64,000 bases of DNA from Psychrobacter submarinus (GTDB lineage Bacteria > Pseudomonadota > Gammaproteobacteria > Pseudomonadales > Moraxellaceae), in contig NZ_CAJHBQ010000001.1 of NCBI RefSeq assembly GCF_904846685.1, forward strand, positions 558,001 to 622,000. The letters run 5' to 3'. The position numbers and the translations under genes were made by a program. Below the pieces are notes generated by a model, which made no database searches, was not told the origin of the DNA, and saw only the letters and a list, made by a program, of their open reading frames with translations. This document shows, one piece after another, positions 55,480 through 64,000 of this stretch (the first letter of the stretch is position 1; every line of letters begins with the position of its first letter).

Positions 55480-56169
55480 TTAATACTGAGTATTGCGGTG
55501 CTCTGCTGATTCTGTCTCGATTTGCTCGACGAGATCCTGCATGTCTTCATCATTGAGACTCTCATCAGCAGTATGCGCCGGATAGTGTCCAGGAAGATCT
55601 AGCATCTGCTGAACGAGCGCGTAGCGTAGTGTATCACGGCGACCCAGATAGCGCTGATAAAAGCTAGAATTAAGCAGTCCTGCCCCGCCTTGCCCCATTG
55701 CCCAAATCGTACACAGATAGTCGCGTGTGGTCATGCTGCTGTGCTGCTCTTTGAGATATGCACTGACGATATCGATCAGACGCTTCATACGCTGACGACG
55801 GATATCATAAAGCTCAGCAAATAAACGATTAAGCCCAGTCACTGAAGCGGCTAGACGCTCTTCAATCTGGTTGAGTAGCATCGCTTTTTGTGGGTTAAGT
55901 AGCTGCTGAAAAATCATCCGCGCTACCCCTGCTGAGGCGCAATCATCGACGCGGTTGATCTCAAATAGCTGCTCTTCGTAGCGAATAATAATGCGCAGAT
56001 ATAGCTCATCTTTACTAGAAAAATGCTTGTATAGGGTACCTTTGGCTAAATCAAGCTGATCGGCTAGGCTGTCTAAAGTAATATCACCATCGCCTGACTC
56101 AAGTAGCAACTGCTCAGCCATCGCTAAGATATTCTTTTCTCTTACTTTGAACTGGTGCTGACGACTCAT
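55480..56169 (-). CDS. TetR/AcrR-family transcriptional regulator
   Basis: 229 aa. HTH with TLDSLADQLDLAKGTLYKHFSSKDELY near residues 30-57, a clear TetR DNA-binding domain; the rest is the helical ligand domain. Ligand and target unknown. An inverted repeat pair (gttatagtt at 56204-56212, aactataac at 56265-56273) lies 35-104 bp upstream and may be its operator region. Confidence 0.88.
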   Translation of the reverse strand: MSRQHQFKVREKNILAMAEQLLLESGDGDITLDSLADQLDLAKGTLYKHFSSKDELYLRIIIRYEEQLFEINRVDDCASAGVARMIFQQLLNPQKAMLLNQIEERLAASVTGLNRLFAELYDIRRQRMKRLIDIVSAYLKEQHSSMTTRDYLCTIWAMGQGGAGLLNSSFYQRYLGRRDTLRYALVQQMLDLPGHYPAHTADESLNDEDMQDLVEQIETESAEHRNTQY

Positions 56170-56480
56170 AACTTCTCCTAAACTTGGTGAAATTAAGCAT
56201 ACAGTTATAGTTCAGCGCATCGTACGATTAACAACTCAGCTCTAAAGAGTCGCTAGTGAGGGGCAACTATAACAAGTAGCTATGCTTAGTAGTCAGTCAT
56301 CGATTATCTTTGTCTCATAACAGCGGCTGGGCAAGGATACTTATTACCCAGCACTACTGGCAAATGCTTTTATTAAAAGAGATAAGAGAACGCTCATGCT
56401 ATAACAAACAAGATTTGAGTGCTCAAAGTTGAGCCATACGCCTTATTTATAAATGACTGACTGGTCATAGCATAACGACT
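56170..56480. other. Upstream region of the TetR gene
   Basis: About 310 bp without an ORF. Contains the gttatagtt/aactataac pair and an imperfect dyad atgac-6-gtcat at 56453-56468 near the tatD end. No terminator hairpin was found for tatD. Confidence 0.4.
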
Positions 56481-57269
56481 TTAATGATATTGTGCTAGTA
56501 AATTTTCAAAGTTTTTTGCAGTTAATTGGCCGATCTCTTCGCTACTGCAGCCATACATATCAGCGATAAAGCTGGCGACATAGGGCACATAGGCCGGCTC
56601 ATTGGGGCGTCCGCGTTTGGGCACCGGTGCTAAATAAGGGCTATCGGTTTCGATGAGTATCCGATCTTTGGGCATATTTTTTGCAGCTTCTTGAATCGTT
56701 TGGGCACTCTTAAAGCTGACAATACCTGAAAACGAGATGTAAAACCCTAGATCTAGCGCGCGTTTGGCCGTCTCCCAATCTTCAGTGAAACAGTGAATAA
56801 TACCGTGCTCTGCGCCTTCAGACTTCAAGATATCGATAGTGTCTTCTTTTGCATCGCGCATGTGCACCACTAGCGGTTTTTTGAGCTGTTGACTGACATG
56901 AATATGACGCGCCAGACTATCTTGCTGCGCAAGCTTATTTTCAGTGGACCAATAGTAGTCCAATCCCGTCTCCCCGATGGCCCAAACTTGCTCTTCTTTG
57001 GCCGTTTCCATCAGCCGCTCTACGCTCGCCGATTGCAAGACATCGATATCTTCGCAAGGATGGATACCCACGCTCATACCTAGACGCAGCTCATCGTCGC
57101 TGTAGCGGCTGACGATATCAGCGATCTCATCATATTCGGCAAAATCGCACATAATCGCCATCGCTCGAGTGACATTAGCTTCTTTCATAGCGGCAATGGC
57201 ACCCGAAAGCTGACCGTCATATTTAGTCAAATCGAGACGGTTGAGATGGCAATGAGTGTCAGTAAACAT
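56481..57269 (-). CDS. TatD-family metal-dependent deoxyribonuclease
   Basis: 262 aa. Amidohydrolase-like barrel with FTDTHCHLNRLD (first metal His pair), the Glu of IGETGLDYYW, LVVHMRDAKEDT, IIHCFTEDW and ETDSPYLAPVPKRGRPNEP. TatD enzymes are 3'-5' exonucleases active in oxidative damage repair. Start at 57269 was chosen because aaagagag lies about 6 nt upstream; the ATG at 57290 would add seven non-conserved residues. Confidence 0.93.
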   Translation of the reverse strand: MFTDTHCHLNRLDLTKYDGQLSGAIAAMKEANVTRAMAIMCDFAEYDEIADIVSRYSDDELRLGMSVGIHPCEDIDVLQSASVERLMETAKEEQVWAIGETGLDYYWSTENKLAQQDSLARHIHVSQQLKKPLVVHMRDAKEDTIDILKSEGAEHGIIHCFTEDWETAKRALDLGFYISFSGIVSFKSAQTIQEAAKNMPKDRILIETDSPYLAPVPKRGRPNEPAYVPYVASFIADMYGCSSEEIGQLTAKNFENLLAQYH

Positions 57270-57380
57270 AAATACTCTCTTTATAATCATTTAGCGAATA
57301 GTTTACTATTCATTGCTGTTAAGACAGCGTTTTTCAAGGTTTCGTTTATGAGCTGCCAAGTCTATTTTTTTCTAAATACA

Positions 57381-59159
57381 CTATAACGGCACCACTCGCA
57401 TCACCTCTTCTATTGTGGTTAGGCCTTCAGAGATACGCTTAGCACCAGACAGTCTTAGCGGCTGCACGCCTTCGCGGTACGCTTGCTGCTTAAGGCTCTC
57501 TAGATTGACATCCGCCGCAACTAGCTTTTTGAGCTCGTTCGATAGCGGCATAATCTCATACAGGCCGATACGTCCTTGATAGCCAGTATGGCGGCAGTGC
57601 TCACAGCCTTTTGCCATATAGATCTGCGGCGGCAGTGTAGCGCGCCACGGCTGTACTAGCTCCTGCCACTGCAGCGCCATCTCACTATCGTCACTAAGTG
57701 CTTGTGCCTGTTTGCAATGCGGACACAGCGTTCTGATGAGTCGCTGCGCCATCACTCCTAGTATGGTGGCTGAGGTCAAAAATGGCTGCACGCCTAAATC
57801 ATGCAAGCGCGGCAATGAGCTGGGTGCATCGTTAGTGTGCAAAGTTGAAAGCACTAAATGTCCAGTAAGCGAGGCTTGCACCGCCATATTCGCGGTTTCA
57901 GAATCACGTATTTCTCCAACCATAACGATATCAGGGTCTTGACGCATGAGCGAGCGAATCCCATCGGCAAAATGCAAATCTATCGCGGGGTTCACCTGCA
58001 TCTGATTGAAATCAGGCTCAATCATCTCAATAGGATCTTCGATGGTGCAGACATTGACCTCATCAGTGGCGAGCTGTTTGAGCGTACTATATAAAGTAGT
58101 CGTCTTACCAGAGCCGGTCGGCCCAGTGACCAAGATAATACCGTTTGGATGGCCAGTTAATTCGTGCCACATCTCGAGCTGCTTACCGGAGAGGCCCAAC
58201 TGTGCAAACGAGCGCACAAGCACTTCTGGATCAAAAACACGCATGACTAGCTTTTCGCCAAAAGCCGTCGGCAAAGTCGATAAACGCAGCTCTGTCTCTA
58301 GGCCTTTATGAGTACGCGTCTTTAGCCGGCCATCTTGCGGTTTACGCTTTTCGGCGACGTTAAGCCGTCCTAAGATTTTAATCCGCGCGATCACTGCCAT
58401 CAAAATTGCAATGGGCATCTCATACACAGTATGCAGCACGCCATCAATACGAAAGCGCACTTTACCCGTCTCGCGGCGCGGCTCTAAATGGATATCACTA
58501 GCACGCTGCTCAAAGGCATATAGCAGTAGCCAATCAACGACTTTGACGATATGTTGATCATTAGCATCGGGATTGGCATTATCGCCTAACTGTAGTAAGG
58601 CCTCAACGTTAGTGACGTCGGCGGCGGCGCGTTTATGGACGCTATTAGCGCCTGCGATCGCTTGGGTGACTTGATAAAACTCTTGGCGATAGCGGTTGAT
58701 CTGATCTGGGCTGATATAGACGCTGCGATAGCTTTTATTACCAATTATTTTTTCGATATTGCTATGCCAGTCGCTATAAAAAGGCTGATCAGTGCCGATG
58801 ACGATCTCATTAGCTGCCACCTCAATAGGCAAGATGTGCTGCGAGCGCGCATACTCAAACGACATCAGCTGCGTCACTGCTGGCACGTCCGTCTTTAAGG
58901 GGTCGATACGCACTAAAGACATATGAGCTTTAGCAGCCAGCCATTGATTGAGCCAAGCCAGTGTCAGCTTAGTATCGCCCTCTTTATCGTGCCCGTTAAC
59001 TAAACCAAACTCGCTAATTGTAATCAGGGGGTGCTGAGACTTATCACGGCGACTGGTCATCACTAGATTATAACCGCGCTGATCGATCACCCTATCTGCT
59101 AGCAGCTCATCGAGACACCAGCGCAAATCTACTAGTAAAGAATAATCCGGAACCGACAT
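57381..59159 (-). CDS. gspE: Type II secretion ATPase GspE
   Basis: 592 aa. N1/N2 domains, then the core ATPase with Walker A GPTGSGKTT, Asp box CTIEDPIEMIEPDFNQMQVN, Walker B DIVMVGEIRDSETA, His box LVLSTLHTNDAPSS and the zinc tetracysteine CPHC/CEHC. It powers pseudopilus assembly. PilB is a close relative, but the VNPAIDLHFADGIRSLMRQDPD segment and the co-occurrence of gspHIJK support GspE. No membrane partner genes are adjacent. Confidence 0.88.
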   Translation of the reverse strand: MSVPDYSLLVDLRWCLDELLADRVIDQRGYNLVMTSRRDKSQHPLITISEFGLVNGHDKEGDTKLTLAWLNQWLAAKAHMSLVRIDPLKTDVPAVTQLMSFEYARSQHILPIEVAANEIVIGTDQPFYSDWHSNIEKIIGNKSYRSVYISPDQINRYRQEFYQVTQAIAGANSVHKRAAADVTNVEALLQLGDNANPDANDQHIVKVVDWLLLYAFEQRASDIHLEPRRETGKVRFRIDGVLHTVYEMPIAILMAVIARIKILGRLNVAEKRKPQDGRLKTRTHKGLETELRLSTLPTAFGEKLVMRVFDPEVLVRSFAQLGLSGKQLEMWHELTGHPNGIILVTGPTGSGKTTTLYSTLKQLATDEVNVCTIEDPIEMIEPDFNQMQVNPAIDLHFADGIRSLMRQDPDIVMVGEIRDSETANMAVQASLTGHLVLSTLHTNDAPSSLPRLHDLGVQPFLTSATILGVMAQRLIRTLCPHCKQAQALSDDSEMALQWQELVQPWRATLPPQIYMAKGCEHCRHTGYQGRIGLYEIMPLSNELKKLVAADVNLESLKQQAYREGVQPLRLSGAKRISEGLTTIEEVMRVVPL

Positions 59160-59194
59160 AGTTATCTTCTTTTATGAGTCATTATTTAATGCTA

Positions 59195-59986
59195 CTACAC
59201 CACCTCGACTACTGAGCTAATCTGCAACTCCCCCGTCGCCACTTGGCAAAAGCTGACATCGACTGTCTTGTAGCGCATGGTAAAGCTCGTATTAATCTCA
59301 TTACGGCGGTAAGCGGGCCTAGGATCCTGCGCAACCAAAGCTTTTATTAACGGCAAATCTGTCGCCACTAAACGCTGCTGTATATCCTCAATAACGGACT
59401 TGCTGCTTATAGGTACGCGGCTTTTTATATCACTGTCGACCAAGACTGCAAACTGCTCCTGAGCATTAACCGTCATAGTAACCGCTGACGGGGTCGGCGA
59501 TGCTGGCGCAAATCCACTCGTAGCATGCTCAATACTATCACTATAAGCGATATAAGGCTTAATATCGATAATAGGCGTAGCATCGATTATATCGGCACCG
59601 CTGATAATCAGTATCACTCGGCCTGCGACCACCTCAATGCGTTCAAGCTTGACGACAGACAGACCCATCTGCGAGGGCCGATACATACTGCGGCTAGCAA
59701 AAACGCCGATCTTTTGATTGCCGCCGAGTCTTGGCGGCCTGACTTGCGGTCGAAAGGATTGGCTATTATAAGTGTCTTTATTATGATGAAACTGCCAGCT
59801 GAGCCACAGATGACTGAAACCCTCCAAGCCGACAAATGCTGCAGGCGTATCAAAAGGTGCGATCATTTCAATAGCACTCATTAGCGCGACTAGATTGGGC
59901 TGTCTTGGCGCCCCAAATTTCTGCGATAATGGCGCACGATGATAGCCAATGATAGGCGACATGTGGGTCTGTATTTGCTTACTCAT
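59195..59986 (-). CDS. trmO: tRNA(t6A37) methyltransferase TrmO
   Basis: 263 aa. The TsaA/TrmO beta-barrel: SPIIGYHRAPLSQKFGAPRQP at the start, GLEGFSHLWLSWQFH, RPPRLGGNQKIGVFASRSMYRP and NPIG-like MGLSVVKLERIE. It uses SAM to methylate t6A at position 37 of tRNA-Thr. C-terminal extension about residues 160-263 with DPRPAYRRNE. Not an operon with gspE (35-bp gap but unrelated). Confidence 0.9.
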   Translation of the reverse strand: MSKQIQTHMSPIIGYHRAPLSQKFGAPRQPNLVALMSAIEMIAPFDTPAAFVGLEGFSHLWLSWQFHHNKDTYNSQSFRPQVRPPRLGGNQKIGVFASRSMYRPSQMGLSVVKLERIEVVAGRVILIISGADIIDATPIIDIKPYIAYSDSIEHATSGFAPASPTPSAVTMTVNAQEQFAVLVDSDIKSRVPISSKSVIEDIQQRLVATDLPLIKALVAQDPRPAYRRNEINTSFTMRYKTVDVSFCQVATGELQISSVVEVV

Positions 59987-60203
59987 GAGTTATTCCAAAA
60001 CCAAAAACGCGCGGTCGTCAGAGATGCTCTATCGATCATACAAAAATAATCACTAACGATATTCCATTTTATCATGGTCAGTACGCATAACATGGCGGAT
60101 TTTTATTTTGAAATTTGTTATGATGTGCCCCATTGTATATTGAGAATAACTTGCATCTGGCAGCTTGCCACTTGATGCGTTTATCGATTAATTAGAGGGC
60201 TTT

Positions 60204-60977
60204 ATGTCAAAACTCCGCACAGAAACGGTCACAGACGTTCACCACTGGAACGATTCGCTCTTCTCTATCAAGACCACTCGCGACGATGGCCTACGTTTTC
60301 GTAACGGTGAGTTTGCGATGATTGGTATCTTAGTTGATGGTAGACCGCTACTGCGAGCTTACTCGATTGCTAGTCCTAATTATGAAGACCATTTAGAGTT
60401 CTTTTCGATCAAAGTACAAGACGGCCCACTAACCTCACGCCTGCAGCATATCAAAGTTGGCGATGAGCTACTCGTCAGTAAAAAGCCGACTGGCACGCTA
60501 GTCTTAGACGACCTACTGCCCGGTAAGAACCTCTACATGCTGGCGACTGGTACTGGCCTTGCCCCTTTCTTAGCCTTATCACGCGACCCTGAAGTTTACG
60601 AGCGTTTTGACAAGATTGTCCTCGTGCATGGCGTGCGTAACGTCGAAGATTTAGCGTACCGTGAGATGTTCGAAAATGAGCTGCCCAACGATGAAATCTT
60701 CGGCGACTGGTACAAAGAGAAGTTTGTTTATTACCCAACGACGACGCGCGAAGAGTTTAGAAATATGGGCCGTATCACTGACTTGATGGAATCAGGCAAA
60801 CTGTTTGAAGATGTCGGACTGCCACAAATGAATAAGGACGATGACCGTGTAATGATTTGCGGTAGCATGCCGTTCAACGCTGATGTCTCTAGAATATTAG
60901 ATGGTTTTGGTCTTACCGTGTCGCCACGTATGGGCGTGCAAGCCGATTACGTTATTGAGCGTGCCTTTGTAGGCTAG
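60204..60977 (+). CDS. fpr: Ferredoxin/flavodoxin-NADP+ reductase
   Basis: 257 aa. FAD site RAYSIASPNYEDHLEFFSIKV, NADP site ATGTGLAPFLALSRDPEVYE and the VMICGSM. motif; ends in a Val-Gly after AFVG as in subclass I bacterial FPRs. It balances NADPH with ferredoxin and helps against oxidative stress. GAGGG precedes the ATG. Monocistronic. Confidence 0.95.
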   Translation: MSKLRTETVTDVHHWNDSLFSIKTTRDDGLRFRNGEFAMIGILVDGRPLLRAYSIASPNYEDHLEFFSIKVQDGPLTSRLQHIKVGDELLVSKKPTGTLVLDDLLPGKNLYMLATGTGLAPFLALSRDPEVYERFDKIVLVHGVRNVEDLAYREMFENELPNDEIFGDWYKEKFVYYPTTTREEFRNMGRITDLMESGKLFEDVGLPQMNKDDDRVMICGSMPFNADVSRILDGFGLTVSPRMGVQADYVIERAFVG

Positions 60978-61019
60978 GAAATACAGAGTAGAAATCTGCG
61001 CAATCAAGATAAATAATTC

Positions 61020-61047
61020 TTGACGGTGATAATTAGGCTGTTATAAT
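61020..61047 (+). promoter_or_regulatory. Sigma-70 promoter of the tRNA-Leu gene
   Basis: TTGACG, 16-bp spacer, TATAAT, then a GC-rich acgccacc start region of the type used by stable-RNA promoters; about 65 bp before the tRNA. Confidence 0.75.
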
Positions 61048-61111
61048 ACGCCACCTATACAGCACAATCTGTAGCCCAATATAATAAAGCGCCTTGCTTT
61101 ATACCTAACAT

Positions 61112-61198
61112 GCCAGTGTGATGGAATTGGTAGACATGACGGATTCAAAATCCGTTGCCTTTAAAAGCGTGTCGGTTCGAGTCCGACCACTGGTACCA
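61112..61198 (+). tRNA. tRNA-Leu (anticodon CAA)
   Basis: 87 nt with a long variable arm, as in Leu tRNAs. Acceptor gccagtg pairs with cactggt; anticodon loop ttCAAaa between acgga and tccgt; T-arm gtcggttcgagtccgac; CCA encoded. It reads UUG codons. Its 3' half is the likely integration site for the neighbouring integrase. Confidence 0.95.
61181..61198 (+). other. Probable attL core at the tRNA-Leu 3' end
   Basis: Tyrosine integrases with this gene arrangement usually recombine in the tRNA T-arm/3' end. The repeat partner (attR) would lie beyond the window, so this is not shown. Confidence 0.35.
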
Positions 61199-61205
61199 CT
61201 ATACG

Positions 61206-61240
61206 AAACCCTTACAGTCTATAGATTGTGAGGGTTTTTT
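61206..61240 (+). terminator. Terminator after tRNA-Leu
   Basis: 11-bp stem aaacccttaca/tgtgagggttt (one G-T pair) followed by a T-run. Confidence 0.88.
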
Positions 61241-61380
61241 ATTGCGTGAATTGTTTATAAATTGGTCGAGTAATAACAGCGTAAAATAAAATTTTGATAC
61301 TATCTTGATACTTTAATACATCTGCATGTTCACGTATTATAGTGCTATTAATATAATAACTGCGGCGTGACGGATGAATT

Positions 61381-62658
61381 ATGAAAGTTAAGCTTAGTAA
61401 GAAGTTTATCGATTCAGTTGCATATGCTTCAAATGGTACAGACATCTACATGGATGAAGTATTAACGGGTTTTGCACTTCGTGTGGGTAAGCAATCTAAG
61501 AGATACACGCTTCATAAACGCATCAATGGTAAGCTCTATCGTGACGAAGTTGAAGAAACACATCTAATCACTTTGACTGAAGCTCGTGAAAAAGCGAGCA
61601 CGATGATAGTCAACATAAAAAAGGGACTTGATGTTTACGATGGTTATCACGCTACTCCAAAGTTAAAAGACATTCAAGATTCTGATATACCAACACTTAA
61701 TGAAGCATATACCTACTTTAAATCTATGAAGCCAAATCTTGCCAGCCGTACTATTGAAACTTATGATCAGCAAATACTTGGTCGACTCGATGACTGGCTT
61801 GATATATCGTTAAACGATATAACTAAAACTATGATAAGTGAAAAACATAAGGAAATCAGCAAATCTAGTCCAGCTCAAGCGAATGCTACTATGCGAGCTC
61901 TTCGATCAGTATGGAATTATTGTCAAGATAGCTTCTTAGATGACGATGAGGAGTACATAATAAAGGATCAACCCATTCGAATACTGAATGCCAAAAATGA
62001 TTGGAACAAAATTAAACCTCGTACTCGTCATGTTGAAGAAGAGTATTTAGGAGTATATTTTAGAACTTTGATTGAACACCGTGACGGTAGTTCTTTCAAA
62101 CAAGCATCTTATAGCAATAATGCTCGTGATCTTTTACTGCTTTTTATGTTTGCTGGAGTTCGCTTAAATGAAGCGCAGACACTAAGATGGGAAGATGTAG
62201 ATCTTGACGCTGCTCGTATCGTTTTTAAAGCCACTAAAAATGGTTCTGATTACCATATGCCTACTGGAAAAATACTTCAAGCCATACTTAGTGAACGCTA
62301 TAGATTGAGCAATGGAGAGCGTTGGGTATTTCCGAGTGATTTGAAAAGAAATAGCGACCACGTTAAAGATTTGAGCGGTAGTTATCATTCAATATCAAAC
62401 AAAGCTGGCTTGCACATTACGCCTCACGATTTGCGTCGTACATTTGGCACTGTCGCTAATGGTCTTAATGTAACCTATCCAGTGTTAAAGAGACTGCTCA
62501 ATCATCGTGAGGCTAAATCTAGTGATGATGTGACACTACATTACATACAGGTATCACAGCGACAATTACGTGAAGCTTTAGATGAGATTGAAGCTTTTTA
62601 TTGCAAGCATATAGGAATGACTCAAGATGAGGTGATTAAGAGTCTCTTACAGACATAA
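61381..62658 (+). CDS. Tyrosine recombinase (tRNA-island integrase)
   Basis: 425 aa. P4-like organisation: an N-terminal DUF4102-like arm-binding region, a SAM-like core-binding domain (about 95-190) and the catalytic domain. The active-site residues are R261 (GVRLNEAQ), H349 and R352 (HDLRRTFG), H375 (LLNHR) and Y388 (LHYIQVS). It lies 180 bp downstream of tRNA-Leu in the outward orientation typical of genomic islands. Codon use is AT-rich compared with the backbone. Confidence 0.92.
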   Translation: MKVKLSKKFIDSVAYASNGTDIYMDEVLTGFALRVGKQSKRYTLHKRINGKLYRDEVEETHLITLTEAREKASTMIVNIKKGLDVYDGYHATPKLKDIQDSDIPTLNEAYTYFKSMKPNLASRTIETYDQQILGRLDDWLDISLNDITKTMISEKHKEISKSSPAQANATMRALRSVWNYCQDSFLDDDEEYIIKDQPIRILNAKNDWNKIKPRTRHVEEEYLGVYFRTLIEHRDGSSFKQASYSNNARDLLLLFMFAGVRLNEAQTLRWEDVDLDAARIVFKATKNGSDYHMPTGKILQAILSERYRLSNGERWVFPSDLKRNSDHVKDLSGSYHSISNKAGLHITPHDLRRTFGTVANGLNVTYPVLKRLLNHREAKSSDDVTLHYIQVSQRQLREALDEIEAFYCKHIGMTQDEVIKSLLQT

Positions 62659-62737
62659 CTTCATATAATTTTTTAAAGTTCTGTACAACTAACTAATCGA
62701 TAGAACATGTAATGACATTTTGATTAGGAGACATACT

Positions 62738-63052
62738 ATGGGTATCAAACTTGAATTTGGTATGACACAGAATAGTAGAGATCAAAAAATCTGTGTTGAT
62801 TATTGGGCATATGATCATAAGGAGGATTATCTTGAACATGTACAAATGCTATGTCAGAAATATAGAATCAGCTCAAATCTATTGTTTGAGACGATTGCTC
62901 AATGTTACGCTTGTTTAGATGATATGCTCTGTGAGTACTGTGCAAGTGCTTGCCCGGTAGAGATGCCAGCAGATATCCTATATATGCGTGCTCAAGATAG
63001 TTGGTGTTGTATGGTTTGCAAAAACGCAGTATGGCAAAAGGATTACGTTTGA
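62738..63052 (+). CDS. Small Cys-rich hypothetical island protein
   Basis: 104 aa. The C-terminal half is Cys-rich: CEYC, then CP and CCMVC, which together could form a zinc ribbon. The N-terminal half is helical (QMLCQKYRISSNLLFETIAQC). Unrecognised. taggag stands 7 nt before the ATG; the TTG at 62720 would add six residues. It lies between the integrase and a CoiA-like gene and could be part of a small module. Confidence 0.7.
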   Translation: MGIKLEFGMTQNSRDQKICVDYWAYDHKEDYLEHVQMLCQKYRISSNLLFETIAQCYACLDDMLCEYCASACPVEMPADILYMRAQDSWCCMVCKNAVWQKDYV

Positions 63053-63149
63053 TCGCTTTCAAACTTATATAGTAATTATTGCAAAATCTACAGTAGTAAA
63101 TTACATTATATGATTTTTTATAAACAATCACATATGCCAATTATTCTGA

Positions 63150-64000
63150 TTAAACTGGTTCACTATCTCTAGTAACCCATTTACCAAACTCAAAACTCTC
63201 GTTATATTTGATTTTGAAACTGTTGTTTACAAGGTAAACACATTCCGTATTAAGAGTTGTATTCGAAGTATAGAATTTTTCTGTATTAAGACCTAAATGC
63301 TTTATAAAAAGCGGCTTAGTGAAAAATTTTTTTAAATAGGTACTATATTGACCATCTCTATCTATGACAAAACCACATTCAACACAAGTGTTGACTATAA
63401 AAACTTTGTTAAGTATTTCACTACGCACCTTTTTTATGGGTGAAAAAACATAATTCTTAGAAAAATGTGTATTAATAATTCTAAGCTCTTTATCGCTACA
63501 ATCTTTTATTTTCTTAGAACGTACTTTATAGTCTTCTTTATATCTCACCTCAGAAATTATCGGATTGGAGTAACCACATTTAGCGCAAGAGTCTTTACTC
63601 ACCCCTAAAGTCATCTCAGTGATACCGTTGGATTTAAATCTAAACTTTGTAGAGGTGAATCGCTCATAAGGTATAAAAACTAGGCCCTGTGAAACCAATC
63701 TTTGTATAAAATTCTCTAATGGTAGTGTAATAGGCTTAAATGAACGGTGGTTGTACCGACTACTGTTGCTGTCTAGCTTATTCACGTTATAAATCATATA
63801 AGCTTGATTGCCCTGCGTCTTATTTCTATAAATAGAGAATACAGGTATGTCTTTCGTACTATAGGCATAATCGCCTGTAATTGCATTGGTATCTTTAATT
63901 GAGCCACTTCTAAGCAACCACGCACACCTTACACCTGATTGAGCATATTTTTCTTGTCTGCGTTTTATTTCTATAAAAGTTTGAGGGCTCCATTGCACTT
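63150..64000 (-). CDS. CoiA-like nuclease-domain protein, 5' end outside the window
   Basis: At least 283 aa. The readable part begins with the codons V-Q-W-S preceded by a codon cut by the window edge. (E)VQWSPQTF fits the E-x-Q/K motif of the PD-(D/E)XK nuclease domain in CoiA-like proteins, followed by the family-like RRQEKYAQSGVRCAWLLR. Two CxxC pairs (CAKCG near 144, CVECG near 211) suggest zinc ribbons in the C-terminal part, which is otherwise unlike CoiA. The 63998 GTG is not a real start but an internal Val. The function in the island is unknown. Confidence 0.65.
   Translation of the reverse strand, partial: VQWSPQTFIEIKRRQEKYAQSGVRCAWLLRSGSIKDTNAITGDYAYSTKDIPVFSIYRNKTQGNQAYMIYNVNKLDSNSSRYNHRSFKPITLPLENFIQRLVSQGLVFIPYERFTSTKFRFKSNGITEMTLGVSKDSCAKCGYSNPIISEVRYKEDYKVRSKKIKDCSDKELRIINTHFSKNYVFSPIKKVRSEILNKVFIVNTCVECGFVIDRDGQYSTYLKKFFTKPLFIKHLGLNTEKFYTSNTTLNTECVYLVNNSFKIKYNESFEFGKWVTRDSEPV

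Noticed and set aside
56453..56468. Imperfect dyad atgac-6-gtcat as a TetR operator
   Set aside because: It lies about 285 bp from the regulator start, next to the tatD end, and the inner bases are not symmetric.

Overview
The window looks like the chromosome of a Psychrobacter-type member of the Moraxellaceae (Gammaproteobacteria). The evidence is moderate GC, housekeeping proteins of gammaproteobacterial type (carA/carB/greA, dapA-bamC-purC, pabC/mltG/tmk, an HIJK pseudopilin operon plus GspE), and fatty-acid and glutarate oxidation genes of the kind common in Moraxellaceae. The species assignment is inferred from protein recognition and was not computed.

Layout. 1-9.5 kb: a TetR regulator with a candidate operator, a CsbD stress protein, a ZIP metal transporter, a PepSY-like lipoprotein, an Mpg-type DNA glycosylase, the dapA-bamC-purC cluster (with a very short BamC) and a MucD/DegP protease. 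9.5-13.5 kb: an intact IS982-family insertion sequence sits directly in front of the ribosome binding site of an NhaP-type antiporter. 13.5-18.3 kb: tmk, mltG and pabC, normally contiguous, are split by a DpnI-type methyl-directed restriction locus (dpnI, an unknown convergent gene, and dpnD). 18.3-24.7 kb: a lipoprotein, aroE, a FUSC membrane protein, an acyl-CoA dehydrogenase, a tautomerase-like protein and YbaK. 24.77-29.02 kb: two inverted copies of a roughly 280-307 bp MITE-like element bracket a nitroreductase and a folate-independent methionine synthase module (MesX/DUF1852, MesD, flavin reductase) with a MetR-like box. 29.9-36.8 kb: carA, then an ABC-type ATPase plus PIN-domain nuclease pair, then carB and greA. 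The pair is nested inside the car operon. 37-50 kb: a DUF11-like secreted protein, a radical SAM/DUF4130 DNA-modification pair, a glycosyltransferase, gabD, gcdH, a glutamate-synthase-like flavoprotein, a DUF2233 lipoprotein and ychF. 50-61 kb: dgt, a FabR-like regulator, gspHIJK, another TetR, tatD, gspE, trmO and fpr. 61.1 kb to the end: tRNA-Leu(CAA) followed by a tyrosine integrase, a small Cys-rich protein and the start-truncated end of a CoiA-like nuclease gene, which together form the left end of a tRNA-integrated island.

How it fits together. Most of the backbone is ordinary biosynthesis, nucleotide metabolism and secretion. The accessory cargo sits at precise breaks in conserved operons: DpnI between pabC and mltG, ATPase-PIN between carA and carB, an IS before the antiporter, a MITE-bracketed methionine module, and an island at tRNA-Leu. 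The best candidate for an undescribed system is the ATPase-PIN pair at 31195-32749. It has the architecture of two-gene ATPase-plus-nuclease defence systems and is translationally coupled to carA and abutted to carB.
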